Shown one piece after another: positions 1 to 7,078 of a stretch of 64,000 nt of DNA. The DNA lies in IMG/VR virus record IMGVR_UViG_3300024346_006511, positions 62,001-126,000 of that record. One strand, 5' to 3'. The notes beneath the pieces were generated by a model. That model was not told the origin of the DNA. It made no database searches and saw only the letters and a list, made by a program, of their open reading frames with translations. The DNA is from a virus. The first letter of the stretch is position 1, and each line of letters opens with the position of its first letter. A program made the translations under genes and the position numbers.

Positions 1-114
1 TCCGAATATCTCTTTCCACTCTACTTCTTGTGAGTCATACTCTTCTTGAGTATCCTCTAATTCAAGTTGTAAGTATTGGTATTTAAGTGAGTACTTCTTT
101 AACAGTCTGGACAT
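1..114 (-). CDS. Partial CDS, unknown protein (N-terminal part only)
   Basis: Reading on the minus strand from the ATG at 112-114, an open frame of 38 codons runs off the window edge. It begins MSRLLKKYSLKYQYLQLELE and continues with acidic residues, which suggests a charged helix or coiled coil. Its ATG overlaps the stop codon of the preceding gene in a TAATG arrangement, the same coupling seen across this genome, so it is probably a real gene. No family is recognisable from this fragment. Confidence 0.5.
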   Translation of the reverse strand, partial: MSRLLKKYSLKYQYLQLELEDTQEEYDSQEVEWKEIFG

Positions 115-374
115 TAGTATTCCCCGTATAGGTCAAATTTCATTGGTTCTTTTTCTTCGATCTCAACTTCATGTGTTTTGATAGCATAGAGTTTACCCTC
201 TAATGGAGCTAATCTATACTCACCTTTGAACTTAGTTGCTCTCATATACATCGTCAGTGCCATAACCAATCCTTCAACAACAGTTGATTGATCTCTTTCC
301 AGAATCCAATTATCTCCGGGAGCTTTTCTCTTAGCAATTAGCTCTCTTTCTTCTTCGATTATAATATCAGCCAT
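114..374 (-). CDS. Hypothetical protein, 86 aa
   Basis: I do not recognise this small acidic protein. It opens with an acidic and basic helix (EEERELIAKRKAPGD) and has a central segment VVEGLVMALTMYMRATK that is amphipathic rather than a membrane span. It ends in a glutamate-rich tail. Its stop overlaps the start of the truncated gene at the window edge, and the QueF gene ends two bases upstream of its start, so it is the distal member of the deazaguanine operon. Whether it serves that pathway cannot be told from the sequence. Confidence 0.6.
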   Translation of the reverse strand: MADIIIEEERELIAKRKAPGDNWILERDQSTVVEGLVMALTMYMRATKFKGEYRLAPLEGKLYAIKTHEVEIEEKEPMKFDLYGEY

Positions 375-375
375 A

Positions 376-1287
376 TTACTGTCTTAAAGTTTTTTCTATT
401 CTGTAATCAGTATTAGTGAAAAAATCAGGAATAAACCTTGAATGAGTAGCTCTAATAGGGTTAATATCTAATCCTCCTCTTCTAGTATATAAACAAGATA
501 CCATTAAATCTTCTGGTTGATATGCATCTGTTAAATGTTTAAATACCATTTCACAAATCTCTTCATGGAAGTGACTTACAGTTCTATGAGATACAATATA
601 CTTCGCTACTGATTCAGGAGAAGGAATATTCTTTCCTTTCATTCTAATAAAGACATCTCCCCAGTCTGGTTGATTAGTTACTCTACAATTAGATCTTAAT
701 AGGTTAGATCTTAACTTTACTTCTTTAGCCTCTTCTGATACAGTTTCTATTTCTAATTGAGAAGCATCTGAAGAGAAAGCAGTGAAGTCTATTTGATCTA
801 AATCTGCAATCTCAGCTAAATCTTGATAACCTTCAAAAGATAATGCTTTACCGTCTTCTGAATCTGTGTAAAAACTTACTGTTGTATCTGTTTCAAGTAA
901 CTTATCTAAATCACTTTTTACCTTCTCTTCAATCTGTATAATACAATCCACAGAAGTAGCTCCTAATCTAGTCATATTAAAAGAATTTAAGTATAACTTA
1001 ATAGATTTAGATTCTACGTGATATTGAGAGTTTGAAGGACATACAATTTTTAACATTCCTGCAACAGGTAAGCCTTTATCTGTAATTGCTGATACTTCAT
1101 AACAGTTCCAAGTATCTACTCCTACAAAGTCCTTATCAGTTAATCCATAGCCTTCTCTATTCAAATAGCGAGGTACTTTAACTAATAGCTCTGGTGCGTA
1201 GGTATCTTTATACCCGTCTCCACCTACTTTTCCTAAATGTTTAGACGCAATGTCTACTACTTCTTGATAATTTTTAACTTCTGCCAT
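376..1287 (-). CDS. queF: QueF-type 7-cyano-7-deazaguanine (preQ0) reductase
   Basis: QueF reduces the nitrile of preQ0 to the aminomethyl group of preQ1 with NADPH, in the cytoplasm. This is the long two-domain (E. coli-like) form, 303 aa from the chosen start. Visible signatures are ESKSIKLYLNSF (residues 92-103), SNCRVTNQPDWGD (199-211) with the thioimide-forming Cys201 and the general acid Asp208, HFHEE (239-243) and RRGGLDINP (269-277). An upstream in-frame ATG at 1329 exists, but the ATG at 1285-1287 lies next to the stop of the upstream nuclease gene and fits the family N-terminus. In a phage, QueF implies that the pathway goes past preQ0 to preQ1, whether as the free base or on DNA. 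Confidence 0.93.
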   Translation of the reverse strand: MAEVKNYQEVVDIASKHLGKVGGDGYKDTYAPELLVKVPRYLNREGYGLTDKDFVGVDTWNCYEVSAITDKGLPVAGMLKIVCPSNSQYHVESKSIKLYLNSFNMTRLGATSVDCIIQIEEKVKSDLDKLLETDTTVSFYTDSEDGKALSFEGYQDLAEIADLDQIDFTAFSSDASQLEIETVSEEAKEVKLRSNLLRSNCRVTNQPDWGDVFIRMKGKNIPSPESVAKYIVSHRTVSHFHEEICEMVFKHLTDAYQPEDLMVSCLYTRRGGLDINPIRATHSRFIPDFFTNTDYRIEKTLRQ

Positions 1288-1288
1288 A

Positions 1289-1654
1289 TTAACCTTTAAA
1301 TAATTGTTTTTTACCACCCTCATAAACATAAGCGTGTCCGTTTTCTATTAATAAATCATTAAGAGATTTTTCTTCTCCTTTGATGAATATTTCTGCAAGT
1401 ACTCTACCGTACTTACCTTTACCGTAAGATTGTATTTCAAACTTACCATCATTCATCTCTAAATATTTTTTCGTAAAATCAGAAGCAAGAAGACCTTTAG
1501 CTTTTTCTTCTAAGTTTCTTGTTCTCTTTTCCCAGGTATCTACACCTTTAAATCTAAGTCTTGCTTTAACCCAAGTACTGAATCCTAAGTCGATCATAAC
1601 ATCTGCTGTGTCACCATCAACTACTCTTAATAATTTTGCTCCGTATCTAAACAT
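1289..1654 (-). CDS. Staphylococcal nuclease-like (SNase/thermonuclease) protein
   Basis: A single SNase domain of 121 aa without a signal peptide, so probably intracellular. The family hallmarks are present: VVDGDTADV with the Ca2+-binding Asp (residues 11-19), RLRFKGVDTWE carrying the catalytic Arg and Glu and the usual G(I/V)DTPE-like turn, and YGRVLAEI with the second catalytic Arg. The family hydrolyses phosphodiester bonds of DNA or RNA. Its place between a nucleotide kinase-like gene and queF suggests a role in host DNA breakdown or DNA processing, but no specific role can be assigned. Its start overlaps the preceding gene by 8 nt. Confidence 0.85.
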   Translation of the reverse strand: MFRYGAKLLRVVDGDTADVMIDLGFSTWVKARLRFKGVDTWEKRTRNLEEKAKGLLASDFTKKYLEMNDGKFEIQSYGKGKYGRVLAEIFIKGEEKSLNDLLIENGHAYVYEGGKKQLFKG

Positions 1655-2168
1655 TTATAAAATCTAAAATTTGTTCTACCCTTTGCATAGGGGAACCAGT
1701 TATCGTCAAATAAGGTTGACGTACACCTTCAAGAACAGCTTTAAACTCACTATCTATTTCCTTTCTCCATTGTTCATCTACACTTCTAACTCCATCGTCT
1801 ACTGAATCGAATTCAATAGGGAAATAAACATAATGAGTATATTCGCTCTTTATTCTATTCCAAGTATCTTCTATATAATCGTTCGTATATGTAGTTACTC
1901 CTTTCATAAATCTAGAGTAAACTAAAACATCCATATAACATCTATCTAATACTAAGTTATAAGGTTGAAGTAAAGCTTCCAAATGAAAACTACTAATAGC
2001 TAATTGAGTAGCATCGGTACCTTTTTCATTAATAGGAAATCCGTAACTACCTACTGTTCTAGTAGATTCATTAACAAACTCATACTTAGGTAATTTATTT
2101 TTAAGTAATTCGTAAACAGTAGTCTTACCTGTACTACTTGCTCCTACTAATGCTATTCTTTTTATCAT
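1647..2168 (-). CDS. P-loop NTPase / kinase, AAA_28 or NadR-like
   Basis: The N-terminus has a Walker A motif, GASSTGKTT (residues 9-17), followed by NEST, a FPINEKGTDATQ stretch and DRCYMDVLVYSRF, which resembles the DxxxxD lid and substrate region of NadR-type nicotinamide riboside kinases and related AAA_28 proteins common in phages. At 173 aa it is a single kinase domain without a nucleotidyltransferase half. It could phosphorylate a nucleoside, a nicotinamide riboside or another small molecule; the sequence does not decide. It overlaps the formyltransferase gene upstream by 4 nt (ATGA type). Confidence 0.7.
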   Translation of the reverse strand: MIKRIALVGASSTGKTTVYELLKNKLPKYEFVNESTRTVGSYGFPINEKGTDATQLAISSFHLEALLQPYNLVLDRCYMDVLVYSRFMKGVTTYTNDYIEDTWNRIKSEYTHYVYFPIEFDSVDDGVRSVDEQWRKEIDSEFKAVLEGVRQPYLTITGSPMQRVEQILDFINV

Positions 2169-2713
2169 AAAGCTTCTCTTAAAAAGTTACACCACATATA
2201 TAACCCTCTGTCTCTTAAGATACGAAATAAATCTTCAAGCTCCACCTGAAAAGTATTAAATCTTTCTTCCATTATAATTTTACCTTCATCTACTCCAGCG
2301 GTAACTCTATGCAGAACAGTTCCTGCTATAGGGTACTTACCTTCGTTAATACCTTCGAAAGCTCTAATCTGAGGATCTTTACCTTTAAGTTCAGGGTACT
2401 CAGTTATTAAACCTGGATGCCCGTTAATTATAATATATTTTTCACATATAGAAGGAGGCATTATTCTTAACCAACCATGTAGAGTTATTAATGCTTCCGG
2501 AAAGTATACTAATAAGTCTTCATACTCTTCTTCATCAGGTTTATTACTAAAGGTAAAGTAACCTTGTTTTTCAATCCTAGGGTCTATAGTTCTAAGATGC
2601 TCAGGTCTATCGTTTGTAATAATCCGATCTGGCCATCTACCTAACGATTCAGCTATATCAGCTATTTCAGCTCCAGTCTGACTAAAAAATGCTATCCAAG
2701 TCTTAGTTGCCAT
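2165..2713 (-). CDS. Formyltransferase-fold protein, candidate DpdN (dPreQ1 formyltransferase)
   Basis: The protein has the catalytic layout of N10-formyl-THF-dependent formyltransferases (PurN and Fmt type). INGHPGLI supplies the Asn-x-His pair, and AGTVLHRVTAGVDEGKII supplies the conserved Asp and the helix that follows. At 182 aa it is only the N-terminal catalytic domain, without the C-terminal domain of methionyl-tRNA formyltransferase. It lies directly downstream of the transglycosylase-like gene with an 11 nt overlap and in an operon with queF. From memory, a formyltransferase named DpdN was proposed to make 2'-deoxy-7-(formylamino)methyl-7-deazaguanine from dPreQ1 in phages, and this gene fits. 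A plain purine-biosynthesis PurN is the main alternative, but no other purine synthesis genes are present. Confidence 0.75.
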   Translation of the reverse strand: MATKTWIAFFSQTGAEIADIAESLGRWPDRIITNDRPEHLRTIDPRIEKQGYFTFSNKPDEEEYEDLLVYFPEALITLHGWLRIMPPSICEKYIIINGHPGLITEYPELKGKDPQIRAFEGINEGKYPIAGTVLHRVTAGVDEGKIIMEERFNTFQVELEDLFRILRDRGLYMWCNFLREAL

Positions 2714-3506
2714 TAGTATACCATTTAAATTTCTGAATATTATTTTTAATTGTGCCTAACTGAATATCATCAATCTCAGAATTAATCAGTTCATGAAGTT
2801 TCTGTCTTTCTTTAGACCATAACCCATCTGATCCATATGATATACCTTTAATACCGTGAACTACAGGATTAGAAGTATCAAGTGAATATATCCAATCATA
2901 ATCGGAATGCTTATAAAAACTAAATTCTTGAGGTAATCCACATCCTAGTAAGTGATGAGGTTTAGCTGTATTGATCACACCGTCTCTAAGTAAATCTCCC
3001 AGTAGCTTAACACGTCCTAGCATCCAGCTAACATACTTGTTAGCATGAGGAACTGATTGTGTATAATACGAGTAATCAAATGATATAGCTATCATATCTA
3101 CATCTGCTGTCTTGTTCATATAGTTGTAGCAATCTACAATTTCATCATATGTCCTACCTTGAACAACTCCTATTTTACCACTACCTTCGTAACCGTATCC
3201 TTTATTAATCCAGTCTTCCATCTGGTCGCAAGTTTTACCAGCGTCTTCTAAAGCATCTGGGACTATATACCAAGTTGGTTTAAGTTCGTTAACCCATTTA
3301 TTAAATTTATCTGCATCGAAAGCCTCTTCTAATTCAAATATAGAGTTATCTAAAATAATCTCCCTACCTTTTACTGCTGCCTTTTTAAACTGATCTAAGT
3401 ACCCTTTATCTTCTTCAAATAAATGTACTAACGCATAGTCGTAGTCAGTATATCTCTGTACCTCTTCGAATATTTCTTTAGGACTTTCGTGTGCTATCTT
3501 TATCAT
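2703..3506 (-). CDS. dpdA: tRNA-guanine transglycosylase-like protein, candidate DpdA
   Basis: TGT-fold enzymes swap guanine for a 7-deazaguanine base; the DpdA branch does this in DNA. Features that recall the family are DNSIFELEEAF (the DSGGF-like segment with the base-binding Asp), IVPDALED, GVVQGRTYDE (the VQGG-like loop), HHLLGCGLP (the GGLA-like segment) and YSLDTSNPVVHG, which holds the likely nucleophile Asp. At 267 aa it is shorter than bacterial Tgt (about 375) and lacks the zinc-binding CxCxxC cluster, as expected for phage DpdA proteins. It is encoded among folE, queD, queE, queC and queF and directly before a formyltransferase gene. The assignment rests on motifs and context; the exact DpdA subfamily is not determined. 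Confidence 0.75.
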   Translation of the reverse strand: MIKIAHESPKEIFEEVQRYTDYDYALVHLFEEDKGYLDQFKKAAVKGREIILDNSIFELEEAFDADKFNKWVNELKPTWYIVPDALEDAGKTCDQMEDWINKGYGYEGSGKIGVVQGRTYDEIVDCYNYMNKTADVDMIAISFDYSYYTQSVPHANKYVSWMLGRVKLLGDLLRDGVINTAKPHHLLGCGLPQEFSFYKHSDYDWIYSLDTSNPVVHGIKGISYGSDGLWSKERQKLHELINSEIDDIQLGTIKNNIQKFKWYTNGN

Positions 3507-3693
3507 CTATATTTGTAGTATTTAATAGTGTTGACATAGTTCTTACTGAGTTATCGATAAGTTCTAATGCATGGTCAAGTTTAGTTTGATTCTTATCATA
3601 TTCATAAATTTCAGAATATGCTTTCTTTACAATATCGAATGGTAAGTAATCCTCACCGTCAATTGTAACTTTATGTTTCTCTAAATTAATCAT
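3478..3693 (-). CDS. Hypothetical protein, 71 aa
   Basis: This small acidic protein begins MINLEKHKVTIDGEDYLPFDIVKKA and is followed by a helical segment rich in charged residues. The first 25 residues look like a short beta-hairpin plus helix, as in many small phage proteins. It overlaps the downstream transglycosylase gene by 29 nt and the upstream MazG-like gene by 8 nt, so it is translated within the same operon. No function can be assigned. Confidence 0.55.
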   Translation of the reverse strand: MINLEKHKVTIDGEDYLPFDIVKKAYSEIYEYDKNQTKLDHALELIDNSVRTMSTLLNTTNIDDKDSTRKS

Positions 3694-4228
3694 TAAAGAA
3701 CTGTTTTAAGTCAGGTCTGAAGTAATTAATCGATTTCATTACTTTTCTATCTCTTGTTCTATAGACAATGTACCGTCCTTCCGCAATCTTCTCAAAATGA
3801 CAGGCCTCACCTTGTTCCTTACTTCTTTGGCTGACACTCTGTATGGCTTCTTCTTCAGTTTTACAAGCTTTTGACATATTAGAAGCCTGTACCTCTTGAT
3901 ATGCTGGCCATATCTTATCTTTAAGGCCATGTAACATAGTACCGTTCCCAAGGGAAACATAAGTAATGTCGCACAAAGCGTCCAGAACTTCCACAATGTC
4001 CCCTCTTTCGCAAGCTTCTCTATATTCTTCGAGTTCTTCGAGGATAAAGTCATAAACGAATTGCCACTCTTTTTTACTTGGTATAGTTGGTTCATAGTTA
4101 TTAGGTTTTCCGAATGTTTTATTAAACGTTTCTACTTCATCTACGAAAGGAACTCCGTTAACCCAAACTGGTAGTGGTTCCATGTCTTTCATCTCATTCT
4201 CTGAGAATAAATTTAATTGTTTACTCAT
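3686..4228 (-). CDS. MazG / all-alpha NTP pyrophosphatase-like protein
   Basis: The central helix pair FILEELEEYREACERGD (about residues 61-77) and EVLDALCDITYVSLG (80-94) carries the EExxE and ExxD metal-binding pattern of all-alpha NTP pyrophosphatases (MazG, PRA-PH and dUTPase-2 like). Such phage enzymes hydrolyse (d)NTPs or alarmones to monophosphates and may adjust nucleotide pools or ppGpp. The C-terminal third (EEAIQSVSQRSKEQGEACHF and after) resembles the extension of phage PRA-PH-like proteins. It overlaps the cupin gene upstream by 8 nt. The substrate is not predictable from sequence. Confidence 0.75.
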   Translation of the reverse strand: MSKQLNLFSENEMKDMEPLPVWVNGVPFVDEVETFNKTFGKPNNYEPTIPSKKEWQFVYDFILEELEEYREACERGDIVEVLDALCDITYVSLGNGTMLHGLKDKIWPAYQEVQASNMSKACKTEEEAIQSVSQRSKEQGEACHFEKIAEGRYIVYRTRDRKVMKSINYFRPDLKQFFND

Positions 4229-4664
4229 CTTTATTTAATTTATTTGTATTCTCTATCGGCATTGTTAATCCTCCAATGTAATTACCATCGGCTAGATGGA
4301 AGTATGGATCGTCTTGTGCTCTATCGTAATCATCTTCTAATCTTATGATATCGTCTTCTCCAAAATAAGTACCAGTTTGAACTTCTATAAATTGTACTAC
4401 TTCGTCAGTTTTATTCCAAGCTCTATGTTTAGCTTCTAATGGAATATGTATAGAACCTCCTGTTTTAACTGTATAGATTTCATCATCCAATACAACAGTT
4501 AGGACTCCTTCAACAACTGTCCACTGCTCACGTCTATTAGTATGATACTGGTAAGAAAGTCTTTGTCCAGGAGCTACAGTTATTAGTTTAACTTTAGTAA
4601 AGTCAGTATCTAATAATACATCATAACAACCCCAAGGTCTTTCATCGTGTTCTAATGCTTGCAT
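4221..4664 (-). CDS. Cupin, mannose-6-phosphate isomerase type II-like
   Basis: This is a single cupin domain like the C-terminal isomerase part of bifunctional AlgA/ManC enzymes. The characteristic ERPWG near the start, YHTNRREQWTVVEG (first cupin motif), GGSIHIPLEAKHRAWN (second motif with the metal-binding His) and IEVQTGTYFGEDDIIRLEDDYDR at the end match this family closely. It would interconvert fructose-6-phosphate and mannose-6-phosphate or act on a related sugar, feeding GDP-mannose. It is far from the large glycan cassette (35-59 kb) but could serve it. Some homologues lack proven activity, so a binding or epimerase role is possible. Confidence 0.8.
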   Translation of the reverse strand: MQALEHDERPWGCYDVLLDTDFTKVKLITVAPGQRLSYQYHTNRREQWTVVEGVLTVVLDDEIYTVKTGGSIHIPLEAKHRAWNKTDEVVQFIEVQTGTYFGEDDIIRLEDDYDRAQDDPYFHLADGNYIGGLTMPIENTNKLNKDE

Positions 4665-5365
4665 ATGCTTGCTAATTCTATGTTCTTATAAAACTCTGCT
4701 TTTGCTGAATCCTCATTTAAAAATGCTCCTGTTAACTTAGCAGTCTGCATTGAAGCTCCTCCATGCTTTACTCCTCTACATGATACACATGCATGAGTTG
4801 CATTTACCTGAACTGCTACTCCTAAATTACCTTCACATATCTTATCTACTGCATTATGAATAGCTACCGTTAACTGCTCTTGAATAGCTCCTCTTCTACC
4901 GAATTGCTCTACAATTCTATTAAGCTTAGACAGTCCTACTACCTTACCATCTTCTGATGCTATATAAGCAATACTTACTGTACCTCTAATAGCTTGATGG
5001 TGGTGAGAACACATAGACGTTACTGGTATATTACTCTCCTGTACAATGCCGTCATATCCATCAGAAGGAAATGCTGTAATACGGTCTAAAGGGCTATATC
5101 TTCCAGCCCACAAGTCATTAACATAAGCTTTAGCTACTCTCATTGGAGTATCTGCAGAGTTAGGATCGTCTTTATAGTCACATCCTAATGCAGTTAAAAA
5201 GTTTGCATATGCTTCTGATGCTCTTTTTATAATAACTTGCTTTTCATGATCAGTAAGTCTAGCTTCTGGTCCTTCTGTCTTTTGTTTTTCCGCTAGTTGA
5301 GTTGAAATACCGTTAGCGAATCCGGCTCTTACTAATTCTGTTCCTTCTATAAACTTTTTAGGCAT
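4652..5365 (-). CDS. folE: GTP cyclohydrolase I
   Basis: FolE converts GTP to 7,8-dihydroneopterin triphosphate, the first step toward both folate and 7-deazaguanines. At 237 aa this is the standard type IA enzyme. The zinc site is intact: Cys119 and His122 in MCSHHHQ (118-124) and Cys193 in THACVSCRGV. The segment GLSKLNRIVEQFGRR (144-158) is the family signature. A less conserved 35-residue N-terminal extension comes first. The gene overlaps the cupin gene by 13 nt. In this phage its product most likely feeds QueD for DNA modification, and possibly supplies folate for the formyltransferase. Confidence 0.96.
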   Translation of the reverse strand: MPKKFIEGTELVRAGFANGISTQLAEKQKTEGPEARLTDHEKQVIIKRASEAYANFLTALGCDYKDDPNSADTPMRVAKAYVNDLWAGRYSPLDRITAFPSDGYDGIVQESNIPVTSMCSHHHQAIRGTVSIAYIASEDGKVVGLSKLNRIVEQFGRRGAIQEQLTVAIHNAVDKICEGNLGVAVQVNATHACVSCRGVKHGGASMQTAKLTGAFLNEDSAKAEFYKNIELASICKH

Positions 5366-5376
5366 AATATATAATT

Positions 5377-5401
5377 TGTTTTTACTGAGGTTCTACGACT
5401 C
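5377..5401 (-). promoter_or_regulatory. Leader element A, copy 1 (upstream of folE)
   Basis: In gene direction the leader of folE contains GAGTCGTAG, A, ACC, then TAAAAACA. The same spaced pattern occurs in the leader of the gene starting at 7785 (copy 2 at 7789-7813). Both lie within about 40 nt of the ATG, so a promoter spacer, operator or mRNA element is plausible. No known riboswitch structure was recognised. Confidence 0.4.
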
Positions 5402-5412
5402 ATTCTTAATTA

Positions 5413-5422
5413 AAGATAAGAA
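5413..5422 (-). promoter_or_regulatory. Putative early/middle promoter element, TTCTTATCTT
   Basis: The minus strand reads TTCTTATCTT here, one base off the TTCTTATATT found upstream of the genes starting at 7785 and 21524. It lies about 48 nt before the folE ATG in the 64 nt gap between the phosphoribosyltransferase and folE genes. That distance suits an upstream promoter element. Confidence 0.35.
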
Positions 5423-5429
5423 ATTTATT

Positions 5430-5834
5430 TTAAACATCCAAATAATCTTGAATAGTTTTGGAAGTTTCTTTTTCCCAAGGGTATACAATCCAACCGTAAT
5501 CATCAGGTATCTCTTTTGCGAAATATTCTGGTTTTGCTTTCGAGGATGTTTTGTAATGTAGAGTAGCAAACTTAGGATTAAACATTTCTTCTCTCCATTT
5601 TAATATTGTCTCTCCACTATCTGCTATATCATCTATAATTAACAGTCTAGGGTAGTGATTACTTTTATATTCAAAGTAAGGAATATCAAAACGATGTGAA
5701 TACATTATTGCTAAGATAGTACCTCCTCTAGGAATTCCTGTTACGTAATCTATTTTTCCTTTTGTTTGTGCGTGTATGTTATCGAGGAGTTTATAAACAT
5801 CCTCCCAACTATAATAAACTCTTTTTACTCCCAT
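5430..5834 (-). CDS. Phosphoribosyltransferase, xanthine-guanine type-like
   Basis: The PRPP-binding loop of type I phosphoribosyltransferases is clear: LLIIDDIADSGETIL (about residues 64-78). An upstream GIPRGGTILA segment matches the PPi-binding loop of Gpt/XGPRT-like enzymes. At 134 aa it is near the size of bacterial XGPRT (about 150 aa). It would convert a purine base plus PRPP to the nucleotide. Next to genes that exchange guanine for a 7-deazaguanine in DNA, an attractive inference is salvage of the released guanine. Which base it uses cannot be read from the sequence. Confidence 0.8.
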   Translation of the reverse strand: MGVKRVYYSWEDVYKLLDNIHAQTKGKIDYVTGIPRGGTILAIMYSHRFDIPYFEYKSNHYPRLLIIDDIADSGETILKWREEMFNPKFATLHYKTSSKAKPEYFAKEIPDDYGWIVYPWEKETSKTIQDYLDV

Positions 5835-5998
5835 GTATTATTCGTTACCCAGTTGCCAGTAGAATAGTTTGCTATAGAGGTATTACCTACTGATTGTAAT
5901 TTCTCTTTTAAATGGTCAAATTGAGCTGGAGTAATATTATAGTGGTGTACTCCTTCTATGAATCCTTTTAACCACTGTACAAATTCTTTTTCATTCAT
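5825..5998 (-). CDS. Small hypothetical protein, 57 aa
   Basis: This short gene fills the gap between the ferredoxin and the phosphoribosyltransferase genes. It starts [20 protein letters not shown], continues through a helical [13 protein letters not shown] segment and ends in an asparagine- and threonine-rich tail. Its ATG overlaps the ferredoxin stop codon and its end overlaps the next start by 10 nt, which is the coupling expected for a real gene here. Small proteins with a similar [12 protein letters not shown] opening are common in phages, with unknown function. Confidence 0.7.
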   Translation of the reverse strand: MNEKEFVQWLKGFIEGVHHYNITPAQFDHLKEKLQSVGNTSIANYSTGNWVTNNTWE

Positions 5999-6299
5999 AA
6001 TCTAAACCGAAAAATTTATAGTTGTTAATAACTGCCTCTTTTTCTCCTGCTTCGATTGCTTCTTCTTCACTATCGAAAATTGCTTCTACAGGGCATTCCG
6101 GAACACAAGCTCCACAGTCGATACATTCTTCTGGGTTTATGTATAGGCTTTTACCGATTAAGTCTTCTTTGGACATTCCTGCTACTTCTGCTCCTGCTCC
6201 TGTAATATCTATAGGACCGTGAATACAGTCTACAGGGCAAACTGCTACACAGGCTGTATCGCAAGTACTAACGCAAGGTGATCCAATTATAAAACTCAT
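5991..6299 (-). CDS. fdxA: Seven- or eight-iron ferredoxin
   Basis: This soluble ferredoxin of 102 aa has two cysteine clusters. The N-terminal one is [17 protein letters not shown], which includes a CxxxxxxxCxxxCP arrangement. The second, [12 protein letters not shown], is a standard [4Fe-4S] motif. The overall layout (VCPVDCIHG, then a loop, then [13 protein letters not shown]) is that of Azotobacter-type 7Fe/8Fe ferredoxins. Its ATG overlaps the queE stop codon (TAATG). The neighbourhood suggests it delivers electrons to the radical SAM enzyme QueE, and perhaps to other radical SAM proteins in the window. Ribonucleotide reductase is a less direct partner because thioredoxin is encoded separately. 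Confidence 0.92.
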   Translation of the reverse strand: MSFIIGSPCVSTCDTACVAVCPVDCIHGPIDITGAGAEVAGMSKEDLIGKSLYINPEECIDCGACVPECPVEAIFDSEEEAIEAGEKEAVINNYKFFGLDYE

Positions 6300-7078
6300 T
6301 ATACTTCTCTTTGATCTTCAAACGCAATAATATGCGGTCTCCAGGTTAATCTATATCCATTATCTCTAACCCAATCAAACATGACTGGATAAGACTTTTG
6401 TAATGCTGCTCGAGTATCCCCAGCAGGCATAAACCATACTTTATCCTTAGGTGCATCCAATTGCTCTATACAGTCCATAATCTCTTCTAATGCTCCTTCG
6501 TCTTTCCCGTCCCATACAGGCTTTAAATGGTAGTCTGAATGGTATGCAATGCTTTCTTTTATAGCAGGGTAATTAAGTCTAAACTTATTATGCTGCTTTA
6601 TCATTTTCTCATCTGTAATCTTTCCTTCAGGAGTTTCGACACCGAGTACAGGTACCGAATTGCTGAACTTCGGACTGATTGAAAGTAGATTAATAGGATA
6701 ATCAGTAGGTAGAAAATGGCTACCTTCATTCTCCATAGTAATGAAGATATTTCTTTCATTTGCTAAATGTGTTAATTCGTTTACTAGTTTCTTATGCATA
6801 GAAGGACTTCCTCCTGTTAACATCATTTCTGATATATGAGGATTATCGTCATATGCTTTTATAATATCATTAAATGAGTATTTTCCTTTTTCTGGATGTA
6901 TAGAAGTATACCAGCTATCACACCATCCACCTTCTCCGAAATAACACCTATGAGTACAGCCAGTAGTCCTAATAACCACTGTAGGATAACCTGCTCTGGA
7001 TCCTTCTGATTGTACTGCCGTGTATATTTCAACGATCGGTAAGTTTTTATCGTAATCTTCTATTCTACCTAGGCTCAT
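6299..7078 (-). CDS. queE: QueE, 7-carboxy-7-deazaguanine synthase (radical SAM)
   Basis: QueE rearranges 6-carboxy-tetrahydropterin to 7-carboxy-7-deazaguanine using SAM and a [4Fe-4S] cluster. The N-terminal [20 protein letters not shown] stretch and the glycine-rich LTGGSPSMH are typical. The cluster motif is [13 protein letters not shown] (Cys41, Cys45, Cys53), a CX3CX7C pattern instead of the usual CX3CX2C; QueE is known to tolerate inserts here. I chose the ATG at 7076-7078, which overlaps queD by 14 nt and gives about 259 aa. An upstream in-frame ATG at 7114 would add 12 residues. Order queD-queE-ferredoxin indicates one transcription unit. Confidence 0.92.
   Translation of the reverse strand: MSLGRIEDYDKNLPIVEIYTAVQSEGSRAGYPTVVIRTTGCTHRCYFGEGGWCDSWYTSIHPEKGKYSFNDIIKAYDDNPHISEMMLTGGSPSMHKKLVNELTHLANERNIFITMENEGSHFLPTDYPINLLSISPKFSNSVPVLGVETPEGKITDEKMIKQHNKFRLNYPAIKESIAYHSDYHLKPVWDGKDEGALEEIMDCIEQLDAPKDKVWFMPAGDTRAALQKSYPVMFDWVRDNGYRLTWRPHIIAFEDQREV

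Noticed and set aside
2165-2713. PurN (GAR transformylase) for purine synthesis
   Set aside because: Possible by fold, but no other purine biosynthesis genes are present and it overlaps the transglycosylase-like gene in the deazaguanine operon; DpdN-like role preferred, not proven.
3739-4095. 118-codon minus-strand frame overlapping the MazG-like gene
   Set aside because: Lies inside the MazG-like gene in another frame; the EExxE-ExxD pattern is in the other frame, which fits the gene order.
5366-5429. preQ1 riboswitch upstream of folE
   Set aside because: The leader is short and AT-rich, and I could not fold a preQ1-type pseudoknot; the shared GTCGTAG string does not match the known consensus as I recall it.
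5376-5561. Plus-strand frame of 61 codons with hydrophobic residues
   Set aside because: Antisense to the end of the phosphoribosyltransferase gene; Phe/Ile-rich translation is typical of reversed AT-rich coding sequence.
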